Shown piece by piece: positions 9,401 through 16,996 of a stretch of 64,000 nucleotides of DNA (position 1 is its first letter; every line of letters begins with the position of its first letter). The translations under genes were made by a program, and so were the position numbers. Source of the DNA: an uncultured Clostridia bacterium (GTDB taxonomy: Bacteria; Bacillota; Clostridia; Christensenellales; Borkfalkiaceae); NCBI GenBank assembly GCA_944354535.1, contig CALVPY010000001.1:1-64000 (forward strand). The letters are read 5' to 3'. The notes under the pieces were generated by a model that made no database searches, had not been told where the DNA came from, and worked only from the letters and a program-made list of their open reading frames with translations.

Positions 9401-9536
9401 TTCCCCCTATAAAGGGGCGTGCAAGTACTGCAAATTCCGCTCTCTCTGCGGGTTCGTGGGGGAGGAGCGGAGCGAAGATGCCGTCAAGTGCAGCGAGATC
9501 GCAAAGATCGTCCGCAGGGAAAAGGAGGGCTCATGA
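6498..9536 (+). CDS. addB: AddB, helicase-nuclease subunit B
   Basis: 1012 residues; start supported by GAAGGAGGAAG. With AddA it forms the Gram-positive functional equivalent of RecBCD, resecting double-strand ends until a Chi site and loading recombinase. The C-terminal RecB-type nuclease domain is visible: D825, and D838-Y-K840 inside VIDYKTG. The four cysteines of the AddB iron-sulfur cluster are present: C702 and C975-x2-C978-x5-C984. The N-terminus lacks a GxxGxGKT/S loop, so the ATP-binding motif found near the start of Bacillus AddB is missing. The stop codon overlaps the addA start (ATGA), so the pair is translationally coupled. Confidence 0.92.
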   Translation: MPNVIGAPTLNDALDYLSALIADSEARGERTLVFCEDRLTLLAERAVLEAAGATMLTEVVTFARFLSGGKTGMKLLSKQGSVMAVSAILSEREKELKYFRRGAARVVYETLAQLMASRVEEDLLRRGAEEAGGTLGGKLLDLALVLSEYRAFLRRKGLIDEGGYLSLLPEAFASAGLAETNVIFFAFPSFTRQAQEGIEAAFDAAKSVKGIFLSGRAGLYTNAAAHIFRRIAKERGEDAPLQLKSSLGEDARHLAEGLYTPEKLLGEAKRSRCVRAFTVLDEEEEFCTVAALIKKHIAEDKLRFSDFAVLVQDKERFSLVRRVFSAYHIPYFADERRPFSEHPFCTFVLDVLSAAADGALPDEADAVAASVYFGQGEQYRNYLMKYGGYRGAVRRAIKEGDAVRDHDRACLAACREKMLAALSLFPAKGSGARYAEGVKKLMELVEAERVTEELKADLTGSERAFLELSRIDGVLSEIASVAEGSMTVREFASLFQSGLEALEVAMIPQSLDAVFVGDATESRFARVKVLFAAGLDMGLPRAAQDTAVISDGDISRLSELEVVIEPAIAEVNARSREALALNLCSFEERLYLSCPLSRGSEECEPGEIFRTAEKLFSMPAMPDLFPYDCSERMPAIRGMLRRRHARGGRERGRFAALAAFLEVRGEPVSRLLGEDKKPRVAGETLYFRGKVSPTLLETYFECPYKSFAARGLRLQEREERSVMATDTGTFMHAVLEETARRFPELSSEEECRALARKTGEELLKTPRFSALADTDAGTYTGERLVAEGQEVAAAAYRQLALSDFSVLKTEARVFVGELSLEGKTDRIDAADRYIRVIDYKTGEIEDSPTAYYTGRKLQLELYLKGASEGGVPAGAFYFPAASDVASPEDAAKRFRMRGFFSSDGEVVRRMDKSLKEGERGESAVFDYRQGGRAQDRAMSGEDFAAFLDYSVLVSEKAEREMKEGNIAPSPYKGACKYCKFRSLCGFVGEERSEDAVKCSEIAKIVRREKEGS

Positions 9537-12500
9537 GCACCGATCCGACAAGAGAACAGGCCGCCGCCATCGGGGCGCGCGGCAAGGTCATCGTCTCCGC
9601 TTCGGCGGGGAGCGGCAAGACCTTCGTCATGATAAACCGCCTCGTCTCCCTCATCGTGGGCGGCGCGGACGTGAGAGAGGTGCTCGCCGTCACCTATACG
9701 CGGAAGGCTGCGGCGCAGATGCGCGAAAAGCTGCGCTCGGCGCTCGTCAGGGCGGTCGGCGAAACGCGGGACGAAGGGGCGCGCGCCCGCCTCAAGGCGC
9801 AGATCGCGGCCCTCCCGCTTGCCGACATCTGCACCATGCACGTCTTCTGCGCCCGCCTCATCCGCACCTATTTCTATGTGGAGGGCGTCGATCCCGCCTT
9901 CCGCATCGCGGGGGAGGACGACCCCGAATGGAAGACGTATTCCGCCCGCGCCCTCGACGAGACCTTCGACGAGGCGTATAAGAACGGGGGCGAAGCGTTC
10001 CGCGCCCTGCTTTCCTTCTATTTCCGCAAGAAGAGCGACAGGACGCTGCGCAAGCTGGTGCTCGGGATGGTCGACGCGGCGGAGGACGGGGCCGACCCCG
10101 AGGCAAGCCTGAAGGCGGCGGGAACGCTCCCCTTTGCGGACGTCGCCGCCGTCTTCGAAGGGCAGACGAAGAGGCTGCTTTCCACTCTGCTGCGCGAGAT
10201 AGAAGCGCTCGCTCCCGACATGGAGGGCGTCAAGCTGCACGCGGCTCTTTGGGAACGCGTCTCTTCCTATCTGGAGGCGGACGGGCTGTTCGCGGCCGCC
10301 GCGCTCGCCGCGTCGCGGGCGGAGGAACGCCTCCCCCGGGCGCCGCAGATGACAAAACTCCGGGGGGAGGAACTCGACCGTCTCCTTCGGCTCAAGGCGG
10401 TCTCCGAGGCGCTCAAGGAGCTCGAAAAGCAGCTTTCCTCTCTGGGGGACGAGGCGGCGGAACGCGCCCGCCATGAGGACGCCTCTGCCCGTGCACGCGC
10501 CCTTTCCGCGCTCGCTCTCGATTACCGCGCCCGCTTCCTTTCGCTCAAACGCGAGGCGGGGCTCTTGGATTACAACGACCTCGAGCACGGCGCGCTGCGC
10601 ATCTTGCAGCAGGAGGATCTCCGCGCTGCCGTGCGGCAGAAATACCGCTATGTGTTCGTAGACGAATATCAGGACGTCAACCTCGTGCAGGAGGAGCTGC
10701 TGCGTCTTGCGGGCGGGGAGGAGGTCTTCCTCGTCGGCGACGCGAAGCAGGCCATCTACGCTTTCCGCGGCAGCCGTTCGCGCTACTTCCTGCAGAAGAC
10801 GGAAGAGTATCCCGTTTCGCTCACGCTGAGCGAGAGCTTCCGCTCCTCTTCCGCCGTGCTCTCGGCGGTCAACCGCGTCTTTTCCCATGCCATGACGGAG
10901 GAGACGTGCGGGCTCGATTATAAAAACAGGGCGCAGATGCAGGGCGGCAGGCGGTACGGCAGCCATGAGGGCGAAGTGCATTTCGTGCTTGCACCCGAAC
11001 GGGAAAAGGGGGAGAAAGCGGAGCGCGGCATCTATTCCGTGCTCGCCCCGCAGCCCGAAGGGGAGGATGACCGCCTGGCGCGCACCGTCGTCCGCCTCGT
11101 GCGGCACGAGCTCGGCAGGATGTGGTTCGATGCCGACGAGGGCAGGGAACGCCCCGTGACGTACGGCGACATCGCCGTCCTTTCCCGCGTCAACGGGGGA
11201 GCGGCGGCGCTCACCGTGCGTGCCCTGAGCGACGCGGGCATCCCCGTCGCCGCGACGGCAGACGTCAACGTCTGCGACTTCTGGGAGGCGCGCCTCATCC
11301 TCGATTGGCTCTCCTTCCTCGACAACGGCGAGCAGGATATCCCCATGGCGGGGGCGATGCTCTCCTTCCTCGGCGGGTTCCGGGAGACCGACCTTGCCGC
11401 CGTGCGCGCGCGTTTCCCTTCGGCACCCACTTTCCGCGCCGCCTGCCGCGAATATGCGGAGAAGATGTGCGACGCGCTCTCGGCGAAGCTCAAAGACTTC
11501 TTTGCCCTTGCAGAGCACTACCGCCTGCTCTCCCGCGTGCGGCCCGCGCGCGAGATGATCGGGCTGCTCCTGTCGGACGGCCTCGAAGCGGAGATCGCCG
11601 CCAAAGAGGAGGGGGAACTGCGTTTAAGGCGCGTCCTTCGCCTCATGGAGGAGGCCGAGGGGAACATCACCGCCTTCCTGCACCGTTTGAAGGCGGCGGA
11701 AAACAAGGTGGACTTCCGCGAGAGCGGCGGCGAGAATGCCGTCAAAGTGCTCACCATGCACGCTTCCAAGGGGCTCGAATACCCCGTTGTCATCCTTCTC
11801 GATATGGACCGCGCCTTCCACGGCGCCGAAACGGACGAAGTGCTCCACTCGGACGCCCTCTCTTTCGCGCCCAAGAGCTTTGACGAGGCGTCGCGCGCCG
11901 CCTGCCCCACGCTGCACCGCCGCGCCATCGCCTTCGAACAGGTCGAAGAGGAGCGCAAGGGGGAGCTCAACCTCCTCTATGTTGCCATGACGCGTGCAAA
12001 ATACAAGCTCTTCCTCGTCTTTTCCAAGGCGGCCGGCGCCGCGCCGCCCGCCCTTGCCGATCGCTTTTCCGGGTTTATCGCGCCGGAATGCTTCCGCGAC
12101 TATCTCATGCCGCTTCCCGAAGAAGGGGAGGCTCCTGCCGAGGAGGAACTTGCTTTTGCGCCCGCCGAGGAGAGCGCCCTTGCCGCCGTCTACGGGCAGC
12201 GCTATCCCTTTGAGGAGAGCACCCTCCTTCCCGTCAAGAGCTCCGCGACCGAGCTCCTGCAGGCGATGCGCGCCGAGTGGCCCTCGCCCGCGTCCGGGGA
12301 GGAACGCACGGAGGCGGGGCGTTCCGCCGAGGAAGGCACGGCTTATCATGCCTTTTTGCAGCACGTCCGCTTCGGGGCGGGCGCGAAAGAGGAGCTCATC
12401 CGTATGAAAGGGGAGGGGCTGCTTTCGGAAGAACAGGCCGCCCTTCTCGACGAGAAAAAGCTCGAAGGCATCCTTGCGCTCCCCTCCCTGCGCGAAGCGG

Positions 12501-12814
12501 CTTCGAGCGGGCGCGTCCTGCGCGAACAGACCTTCCTTCTGCGCCTTTCCGCACGCGAGTCGGGGCTTGGGGAGACGGACGATCTTCTCGTCTTTCAGGG
12601 CGCGGTCGATCTGCTTGCCGAAACGAAGGAGGGCTGGCTGCTCCTTGACTACAAGTTCTCTTCGCACTCCGCGGAGCGGCTGCGCCGCGACTATGCGCCG
12701 CAGATCGCGCTCTACAAAAAGGCGGTCGCCGGGGCCATGCACGTCAGGGAGGAGAGCGTGCGCGCGCGCATCCTCAACATCGCCCTCGGGTATGAAGTGG
12801 ATATAGAAGCCTGA
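9533..12814 (+). CDS. addA: AddA, UvrD-like helicase and nuclease subunit A
   Basis: 1093 residues, somewhat shorter than Bacillus AddA. The start is the ATG overlapping the addB stop, preceded by AAGGAGGGC. Superfamily 1 helicase motifs are all visible: Walker A SASAGSGKT (22-30), Ia TYTRKAA, Walker B VDEYQD (D377, E378), the LTLSESFRSS motif, TMHASKGLEYP and YVAMTRAK. The C-terminal nuclease domain retains D1026 and D1039-Y-K1041. It provides the 3'-5' motor and one nuclease of the AddAB complex. Confidence 0.95.
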   Translation: MSTDPTREQAAAIGARGKVIVSASAGSGKTFVMINRLVSLIVGGADVREVLAVTYTRKAAAQMREKLRSALVRAVGETRDEGARARLKAQIAALPLADICTMHVFCARLIRTYFYVEGVDPAFRIAGEDDPEWKTYSARALDETFDEAYKNGGEAFRALLSFYFRKKSDRTLRKLVLGMVDAAEDGADPEASLKAAGTLPFADVAAVFEGQTKRLLSTLLREIEALAPDMEGVKLHAALWERVSSYLEADGLFAAAALAASRAEERLPRAPQMTKLRGEELDRLLRLKAVSEALKELEKQLSSLGDEAAERARHEDASARARALSALALDYRARFLSLKREAGLLDYNDLEHGALRILQQEDLRAAVRQKYRYVFVDEYQDVNLVQEELLRLAGGEEVFLVGDAKQAIYAFRGSRSRYFLQKTEEYPVSLTLSESFRSSSAVLSAVNRVFSHAMTEETCGLDYKNRAQMQGGRRYGSHEGEVHFVLAPEREKGEKAERGIYSVLAPQPEGEDDRLARTVVRLVRHELGRMWFDADEGRERPVTYGDIAVLSRVNGGAAALTVRALSDAGIPVAATADVNVCDFWEARLILDWLSFLDNGEQDIPMAGAMLSFLGGFRETDLAAVRARFPSAPTFRAACREYAEKMCDALSAKLKDFFALAEHYRLLSRVRPAREMIGLLLSDGLEAEIAAKEEGELRLRRVLRLMEEAEGNITAFLHRLKAAENKVDFRESGGENAVKVLTMHASKGLEYPVVILLDMDRAFHGAETDEVLHSDALSFAPKSFDEASRAACPTLHRRAIAFEQVEEERKGELNLLYVAMTRAKYKLFLVFSKAAGAAPPALADRFSGFIAPECFRDYLMPLPEEGEAPAEEELAFAPAEESALAAVYGQRYPFEESTLLPVKSSATELLQAMRAEWPSPASGEERTEAGRSAEEGTAYHAFLQHVRFGAGAKEELIRMKGEGLLSEEQAALLDEKKLEGILALPSLREAASSGRVLREQTFLLRLSARESGLGETDDLLVFQGAVDLLAETKEGWLLLDYKFSSHSAERLRRDYAPQIALYKKAVAGAMHVREESVRARILNIALGYEVDIEA

Positions 12815-12897
12815 AAAAGGGCAGGAAACGCCCATCTTTTACAAAATATGACCGCGGTCTTGCCCACAAGAGGGGTATCATCGCAAAAGGAGTAAAT

Positions 12898-13503
12898 ATG
12901 CTGTTATCGATCGCTATGCAAATCAGGGAATTTTTGGAGCTCGTGGCGCAGCTGCCCGGCTGGCTGCTCTATTTCGGCGCACCCGCGCTCCTCGTGCTGG
13001 CGGGGATCGTCCTCGTCCTCGTGCGCGCCGAGCGCGCCTATCCGCCCGTCGCGCTCCTGTTGGGAGCGGCGGGACTCGTCCTCGTCGCGGGGATCGCGGA
13101 AAGTTCTTCCGACTTCGTCGTCTGGGCAGCGTTCTATACGGCAGCCGCGGCGCTCGTGCGCTTTCTCTTCTTCATCCCCGCTCCCCAAAAGAAGCAGAAG
13201 CAGGACCGCAGCGAAGAAATTTACGAGACGTTCCACGTCGGGCTGGACGAGGAGATGCCCGCCGGGGAGGAGCTTCCCCCCGCGTTGAGTGCCGAGGAGG
13301 GGGAGCTGCAGCTTGCCCACGTCGATTCGCTCATCGCCAAGCTGAAGGCGGCGGAGCTCGATGCCGCCGACCGCCTGGAACTCGACGCCGTCGTGCGTGC
13401 GCTCGATCTCTATCGCGGCAGGGCGCTCACCGCCGCCGAACAGCGCGCCCTCAACGACTGCCTCTCCGCCGTCCTGAAACTTTCCGCAAAGTACAGTTTA
13501 TAA
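12898..13503 (+). CDS. Small membrane protein with charged cytoplasmic tail, unknown function
   Basis: 201 residues, RBS AAAGGAG. Three hydrophobic segments (about 18-42, 48-68 and 72-97) are followed by a soluble, mostly helical acidic tail of about 100 residues. I recognise no domain. It sits 83 bp after addA and ends in a strong terminator, so it may be the last gene of that unit or stand alone; no clear promoter is seen. Confidence 0.7.
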   Translation: MLLSIAMQIREFLELVAQLPGWLLYFGAPALLVLAGIVLVLVRAERAYPPVALLLGAAGLVLVAGIAESSSDFVVWAAFYTAAAALVRFLFFIPAPQKKQKQDRSEEIYETFHVGLDEEMPAGEELPPALSAEEGELQLAHVDSLIAKLKAAELDAADRLELDAVVRALDLYRGRALTAAEQRALNDCLSAVLKLSAKYSL

Positions 13504-13524
13504 ATCGCGGGCTCGATTCGGAGC

Positions 13525-13569
13525 GCCTGCCCGCCGCGCGTTACTTGCGCGGCGGGCGGGCGTTTTTTT
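13525..13569 (+). terminator. Strong intrinsic terminator
   Basis: Stem GCCTGCCCGCCGCGC with a near-perfect 15-base complement, 7-base loop, then seven T. Confidence 0.9.
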
Positions 13570-13631
13570 ATGTTTTCTGCATAAAAAGGCGCAAGGGGAG
13601 GGAAAATAAGCGGTGTAACGGAGGAATTCAG

Positions 13632-14222
13632 ATGGACTTTACCCAAACTCAGACCTATTTCAACCTTGCCCGATCCTTTGCGGGGGAGTGCCAGGCGGGC
13701 ATGCGCTATCAGCTCGTCGCGCGGGATGCGACGGCGGCGGGACTCATGTCGCTCGCCGATGCGCTGCGCACCATCGCCAAGAACGAGACCAACCATGCGC
13801 GCGTGTTCTTTGAACTGCTCATAAAACACGCGGGCAGCCGCGATAATATCCGCGTGGATGCGGGCTATCCCTTCCATACGGGAACGATCGCCGAAAGCCT
13901 CTTGTTTGCGGCCGAGGACGAGAAGAGCGAGTACGAGAACATCTATCCTTCCTTTGCGCGCATCGCGCGGGAGGAGGGGTTCGAGGACGTCGCCTTCAAG
14001 TTCGAAGAGGTCGCCAAGGTCGAGAAAAACCACGAGATCGTCTTCCGCTATCTGCACGGTGCGGTCAGGGACGGCGCTCTCTATTCCGCCGAACATCCCG
14101 TCATCTGGATCTGCGGAGAGTGCGGCTATATGCACACCGCAAAAGAGGCGTGGAAGGTCTGCCCGCTGTGCGGGGCAAAGCAGGGGGAAGTCGATCTGCA
14201 TCTCCCTTACAAAGGCGCCTGA
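13632..14222 (+). CDS. Rubrerythrin (diiron peroxidase)
   Basis: 196 residues; start chosen for GGAGGAATTC upstream. N-terminal ferritin-like four-helix domain with diiron ligands E19, E52-x2-H55 and E131-x2-H134. The C-terminal rubredoxin-like domain has C161-x2-C164 and C177-x2-C180. The protein reduces hydrogen peroxide in the cytoplasm of anaerobes. Two tiny ORFs follow on the same strand, and the first has an excellent ribosome binding site, so they may be cotranscribed. Confidence 0.95.
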   Translation: MDFTQTQTYFNLARSFAGECQAGMRYQLVARDATAAGLMSLADALRTIAKNETNHARVFFELLIKHAGSRDNIRVDAGYPFHTGTIAESLLFAAEDEKSEYENIYPSFARIAREEGFEDVAFKFEEVAKVEKNHEIVFRYLHGAVRDGALYSAEHPVIWICGECGYMHTAKEAWKVCPLCGAKQGEVDLHLPYKGA

Positions 14223-14278
14223 AAGGGAAGCCGGTTTCGAACGGGCTTTTTCGGGCGCGGTCAAACAGGAGGAAAACT

Positions 14279-14392
14279 ATGACGGAACGCAAGAACTGCG
14301 GCAAGAACTGCACGAAGAACGCCGCAAAGAACGCTGCAAAAAGCGGCGCGAAGGCAAAGCAGAACGCCAAGACGGAAAAGAACTGTGACTGA
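14279..14392 (+). CDS. 37-residue Lys/Asn/Ala-rich cysteine-containing small protein
   Basis: ATG preceded by ACAGGAGGAAAACT, the best ribosome binding site in the neighbourhood, 56 bp after rubrerythrin. The product is extremely basic and low in complexity, with repeats of the form KN-C/A-xKNAAK and cysteines at 7, 11 and 36. No domain is recognised. The N-terminal Cys-x3-Cys pair could bind metal, or the peptide could bind nucleic acid; neither is shown. It overlaps the next small ORF. Confidence 0.65.
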   Translation: MTERKNCGKNCTKNAAKNAAKSGAKAKQNAKTEKNCD

Positions 14393-14546
14393 CGGCAGTT
14401 TCCCGCATGGCGCTTTCAAGCGTCTGCACGGGGCAAAGCGCCTTGAAGAGGGGGCAAAGATGCGCTCCGAAGAGGACGCGCTCGGCTCCTACACGGGCGT
14501 TCCCGCCGAGGGCGGGCTGCCCGAACAGGACGCAGACGATCTGTAA
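14385..14546 (+). CDS. 53-residue acidic small protein ending in DADDL, unknown function
   Basis: An open frame from GTG at 14385, overlapping the preceding stop by 8 bp, to TAA. The C-terminal part contains LGSYTGVP and ends QDADDL, an orderly acidic sequence unlike out-of-frame noise in this GC-rich DNA. The start is uncertain; an internal ATG at 14460 would leave only 28 codons. A terminator-like hairpin follows. It probably belongs to the rubrerythrin transcript. Confidence 0.5.
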   Translation: MTDGSFPHGAFKRLHGAKRLEEGAKMRSEEDALGSYTGVPAEGGLPEQDADDL

Positions 14547-14578
14547 GCGCAAAGGGGTCGTCACGAAGAAAAGACCGG

Positions 14579-14607
14579 AAGAGGGGCGAGCGATCGCCCT
14601 TCTTTTG
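14579..14607 (+). terminator. Terminator after the rubrerythrin small-ORF unit
   Basis: Stem AGGGGCGA / TCGCCCTT with GCGA loop, followed by CTTTT; moderate strength. Confidence 0.6.
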
Positions 14608-14608
14608 G

Positions 14609-14637
14609 TTGTAAAACTGCCTCTCGTATGATATAAT
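14609..14637 (+). promoter_or_regulatory. Promoter of the HtrA-like protease gene
   Basis: TTGTAA, 17-bp spacer, TATAAT. The leader of about 140 nt begins with a GC-rich hairpin at about 14641-14662. Confidence 0.8.
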
Positions 14638-14781
14638 ATCCTGCGCGCCGCATAGGGCGGCGCATTTCCATGCAATTTTCATCTTTTATTAAACTGTTTT
14701 TCAGGAAGACCCTGTAAACTGTAGTATAGATCATTGCACGATCGATCGGATATGGCCGCAGGATGCGGCGGGAGGATAGAT

Positions 14782-16179
14782 ATGAAAAAGATGACGGCGG
14801 CGTTTCTTGCCGTTCTGACGGCGGGCGTGCTCGCCTTTACGCTCGCAGGGTGTACCTTCTTTGCGCCCTCGACTTCTTCGGACGATCCGTCCGTCACGCC
14901 GGAACCGGACGATCCGGGGGAAACGGACGATCCCGTGGTGTCCGACGACATCGGCGGCAGCACCTGGATGGATTGGGAAAACGTCTTTACGGGCGGAAGC
15001 ACCGAGGCATACCGCCTGTATCGGGAAGCGAAGGAGGAGGGATTTGAGGGAACGTTTGTCGATTTCCTGAAGGAGATCGGCTATTCCGTGAATGCCGACT
15101 CTTCCGTCTCCGTGGGGGCGGCGGTGCAGTCGGTCGTCGCCATCAACAGCGTATTCAAGGAGTACGTCTCCTCTTCGCGCGCTTCGAGCACCGCAATCGA
15201 GGAACAGACGTATTCGGGCGCGGGCGTCATCTACGAGATGGATAAAGAGGCGGGCGATGCCTACATCATCACCAATTATCACGTCGTCTACGAGCAGGAT
15301 TCGATCGGCAACGAGAGCATCCCGCACATCTCCGACGATATCCGCGTCTATCTCTACGGGGAATATTATCTCGATCAGTACATCGAGGCGGAATATGTGG
15401 GCGGCGCGATGGATTACGACATCGCCGTCATTCGCATCGAGGGCAGCGAACGGCTCAAAAACAGTGCGGCGCGCACGGTCACGCCGGCCGATTCCGACGA
15501 GCTGACGGCGGGCGAGACGGTGTACGCCATCGGCAATCCCGACAGCCAGGGCGTCTCCGTGACGCGCGGGATCGTCTCTGTGCCGTCGGAATATATCGAC
15601 ATCCTTGCGGCGGACAACAGGCGGACGCTCAACCTTCTCGAGATCCGCGTGGATGCGGCCGTCAATCACGGCAATTCGGGGGGCGGGCTCTACAATATCG
15701 ACGGCTCGCTCGTCGGCATCGTCAATGCGCGGTCCGAGGCGACGGGCGTCGAAGATTTCGGCTATGCCATCCCCGTCAATCTGGCGATCGGCGTCGCGCA
15801 GAACATCATAGACAACGCCGGGATGAATGACAGTAAGGGCGCTTTACGCGCCACGCTCGGGATGACCGCCCGCGTCGACGCGCGCACGAGCATTTACGAT
15901 GAAGATACGGGCTCATCCCATATCGTGGAGAAGGTGTCCGTGCAGGAGGTCACGAAGGGAAGCCCCGCCGAGGGCAAATTGCGGGAAGGGGATCTGCTCA
16001 CGGATATCCGCATCGAGGGCGGCGCGGAAAAGACGATCACCCGCCTGCATACGGTGACGACCTTTCTGTTCAATGTGCGCAAAGGGGATACGGTCATCAT
16101 CGGCTACGAGAGGAACGGCGTTTCCGCTGAGGCGCACATCACCTTCGATCGGGATGAGATGTTCACGCTGTTTGCATGA
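14782..16179 (+). CDS. HtrA/DegP-like S1C serine protease, membrane-anchored lipoprotein
   Basis: 465 residues; start chosen for GGGAGGA upstream and the signal sequence that follows. Lipobox LAGC near residue 23. Next come a low-complexity Asp/Pro/Thr linker and a segment EAYRLYREAKEEGF...FLKEIG that resembles the short alpha-helical wall-associated repeats of other Clostridia. The trypsin-like domain has the triad H167 (NYHVV), D213 (YDIAV) and S299 (GNSGGG). A C-terminal PDZ-like region (about 370-460) ends the protein. It should act outside the membrane in protein quality control or processing. Confidence 0.9.
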   Translation: MKKMTAAFLAVLTAGVLAFTLAGCTFFAPSTSSDDPSVTPEPDDPGETDDPVVSDDIGGSTWMDWENVFTGGSTEAYRLYREAKEEGFEGTFVDFLKEIGYSVNADSSVSVGAAVQSVVAINSVFKEYVSSSRASSTAIEEQTYSGAGVIYEMDKEAGDAYIITNYHVVYEQDSIGNESIPHISDDIRVYLYGEYYLDQYIEAEYVGGAMDYDIAVIRIEGSERLKNSAARTVTPADSDELTAGETVYAIGNPDSQGVSVTRGIVSVPSEYIDILAADNRRTLNLLEIRVDAAVNHGNSGGGLYNIDGSLVGIVNARSEATGVEDFGYAIPVNLAIGVAQNIIDNAGMNDSKGALRATLGMTARVDARTSIYDEDTGSSHIVEKVSVQEVTKGSPAEGKLREGDLLTDIRIEGGAEKTITRLHTVTTFLFNVRKGDTVIIGYERNGVSAEAHITFDRDEMFTLFA

Positions 16180-16207
16180 TACGCGCCGCCCGGAACGCGG
16201 CGGAAGA

Positions 16208-16254
16208 ATAAAACGCGGACAAAAAATAAAACGCGGACAAAATATAAAACGCGG
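16208..16254. repeat. Three tandem 17-18 bp direct repeats
   Basis: The unit ATAAAACGCGGACAAAA occurs at 16208-16224 and 16226-16242, and a third unit starts at 16244 and runs into the following palindrome. It lies immediately after the protease gene. Confidence 0.85.
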
Positions 16255-16286
16255 CGCGGCGGGAGCTTTTGCTCCCGCCGCGCCGC
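16251..16286. terminator. 16-bp GC-rich perfect hairpin, possible terminator of the protease gene
   Basis: Arms 16251-16266 and 16271-16286 are perfect complements with a TTTT loop. There is no T run on the plus strand, so it is not a classical terminator; it may block the 3' end or be the first of the structured elements that follow. Confidence 0.5.
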
Positions 16287-16401
16287 ATATATCATGAAAA
16301 AATGCTTCCGCAATGATTTTTTCGCAAAACGTTTTTTCGGGAGCTTTTTACTCCCTCCGTCACGCTGCCAACATAAATGTTGGACAGCGCGCCACCGTCT
16401 C

Positions 16402-16513
16402 GCGCGGTGGAAACCGCGCTCGGTCAGGAAACGGCGCGCACAATGCGCCGTTTCCAAGTTCGCAGGCGGCAAAGAGCCCACCGGGCTCTTTGCAAGAATG
16501 CGCCTGCTCACCC
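16402..16513. repeat. Structured repeat family P, copy 1
   Basis: Series of hairpins: S1 GCGCGGT-GGAA-ACCGCGC (16402-16419); S2 GGAAACGGCGC-7-GCGCCGTTTCC (16427-16455); S3 GCAGGCG (16462-16468) with CGCCTGC (16501-16507), enclosing S4 GCAAAGAGCCC-ACC-GGGCTCTTTGC (16469-16493). The joiners TCGGTCA, AAGTTC and TCACCC are shared with copy 2. Confidence 0.85.
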
Positions 16514-16649
16514 CCGAAGAGGAGGCTATATTAAGGAGTTATTTCAAAATTTCTTCCGCGAGGAGGGTTTCCCTCCGCTTCGTCGCAGCGGAGCAAATTT
16601 CGCAAGCCGCTGCGTTCCTCGCGGCTATGCTCCGATGCTCGCTCGTCTC

Positions 16650-16761
16650 GCGCGGTAGAACCCGCGCTCGGTCAAGGAATGCCCCGAACAATGGGGCATT
16701 CCCAAGTTCGCAAGTGGTCAAAGCCCCATCGGGGCTTTGACAAGGAAGCACTTGCTCACCC
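16650..16761. repeat. Structured repeat family P, copy 2
   Basis: Same architecture as the copy at 16402-16513: S1 16650-16667; S2 GGAATGCCCC-7-GGGGCATTCC (16676-16702); S3 GCAAGTG (16710-16716) with CACTTGC (16749-16755), enclosing S4 GTCAAAGCCCC-ATC-GGGGCTTTGAC (16717-16741). Stem sequences differ from copy 1 on both sides while pairing is kept; loop and joiner sequences are conserved. Confidence 0.85.
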
Positions 16762-16812
16762 TCTTCCCGCAAAACTCGCTGCGCGACTTTTGCGGGAGCC
16801 CTTTTCTTAAAC

Positions 16813-16945
16813 ATACTTCTGCAAGCAAAACCACGCTTTTGCGCTGCGGGACACAATTTGTACCCGCAGGGCACTTATTGTGTTTGGAATAACAGATGAG
16901 CGTGTGGGCGATAGCGTCTGTTAAAATCAACAAACTTCACCCCTC
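16813..16945. repeat. Structured repeat family Q, copy 1
   Basis: 133-bp unit, about 80% identical by eye to the unit at 16997-17130. Read on the minus strand it contains CACAAT / ATTGTG enclosing GTGCCC / GGGTAC (with one G-T pair), and AACAGA / TCTGTT near one end. Confidence 0.85.
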
Positions 16946-16996
16946 GCCGCGAAGATTTCCCGAAGGGAAAGATTTGCGGCGAAACAGTTTCCCAAA

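Noticed and set aside
9407..11518. 703-codon minus-strand ORF opposite addA
   Set aside because: Shadow of the helicase gene, no initiation signals.
16251..16286. Classical rho-independent terminator
   Set aside because: Perfect stem but no T run on either strand; kept only as a possible terminator.
16294..16740. 148-codon ORF in the structured region
   Set aside because: It crosses several perfect hairpins and repeat copies, has no family resemblance, and the repeats explain the sequence better.
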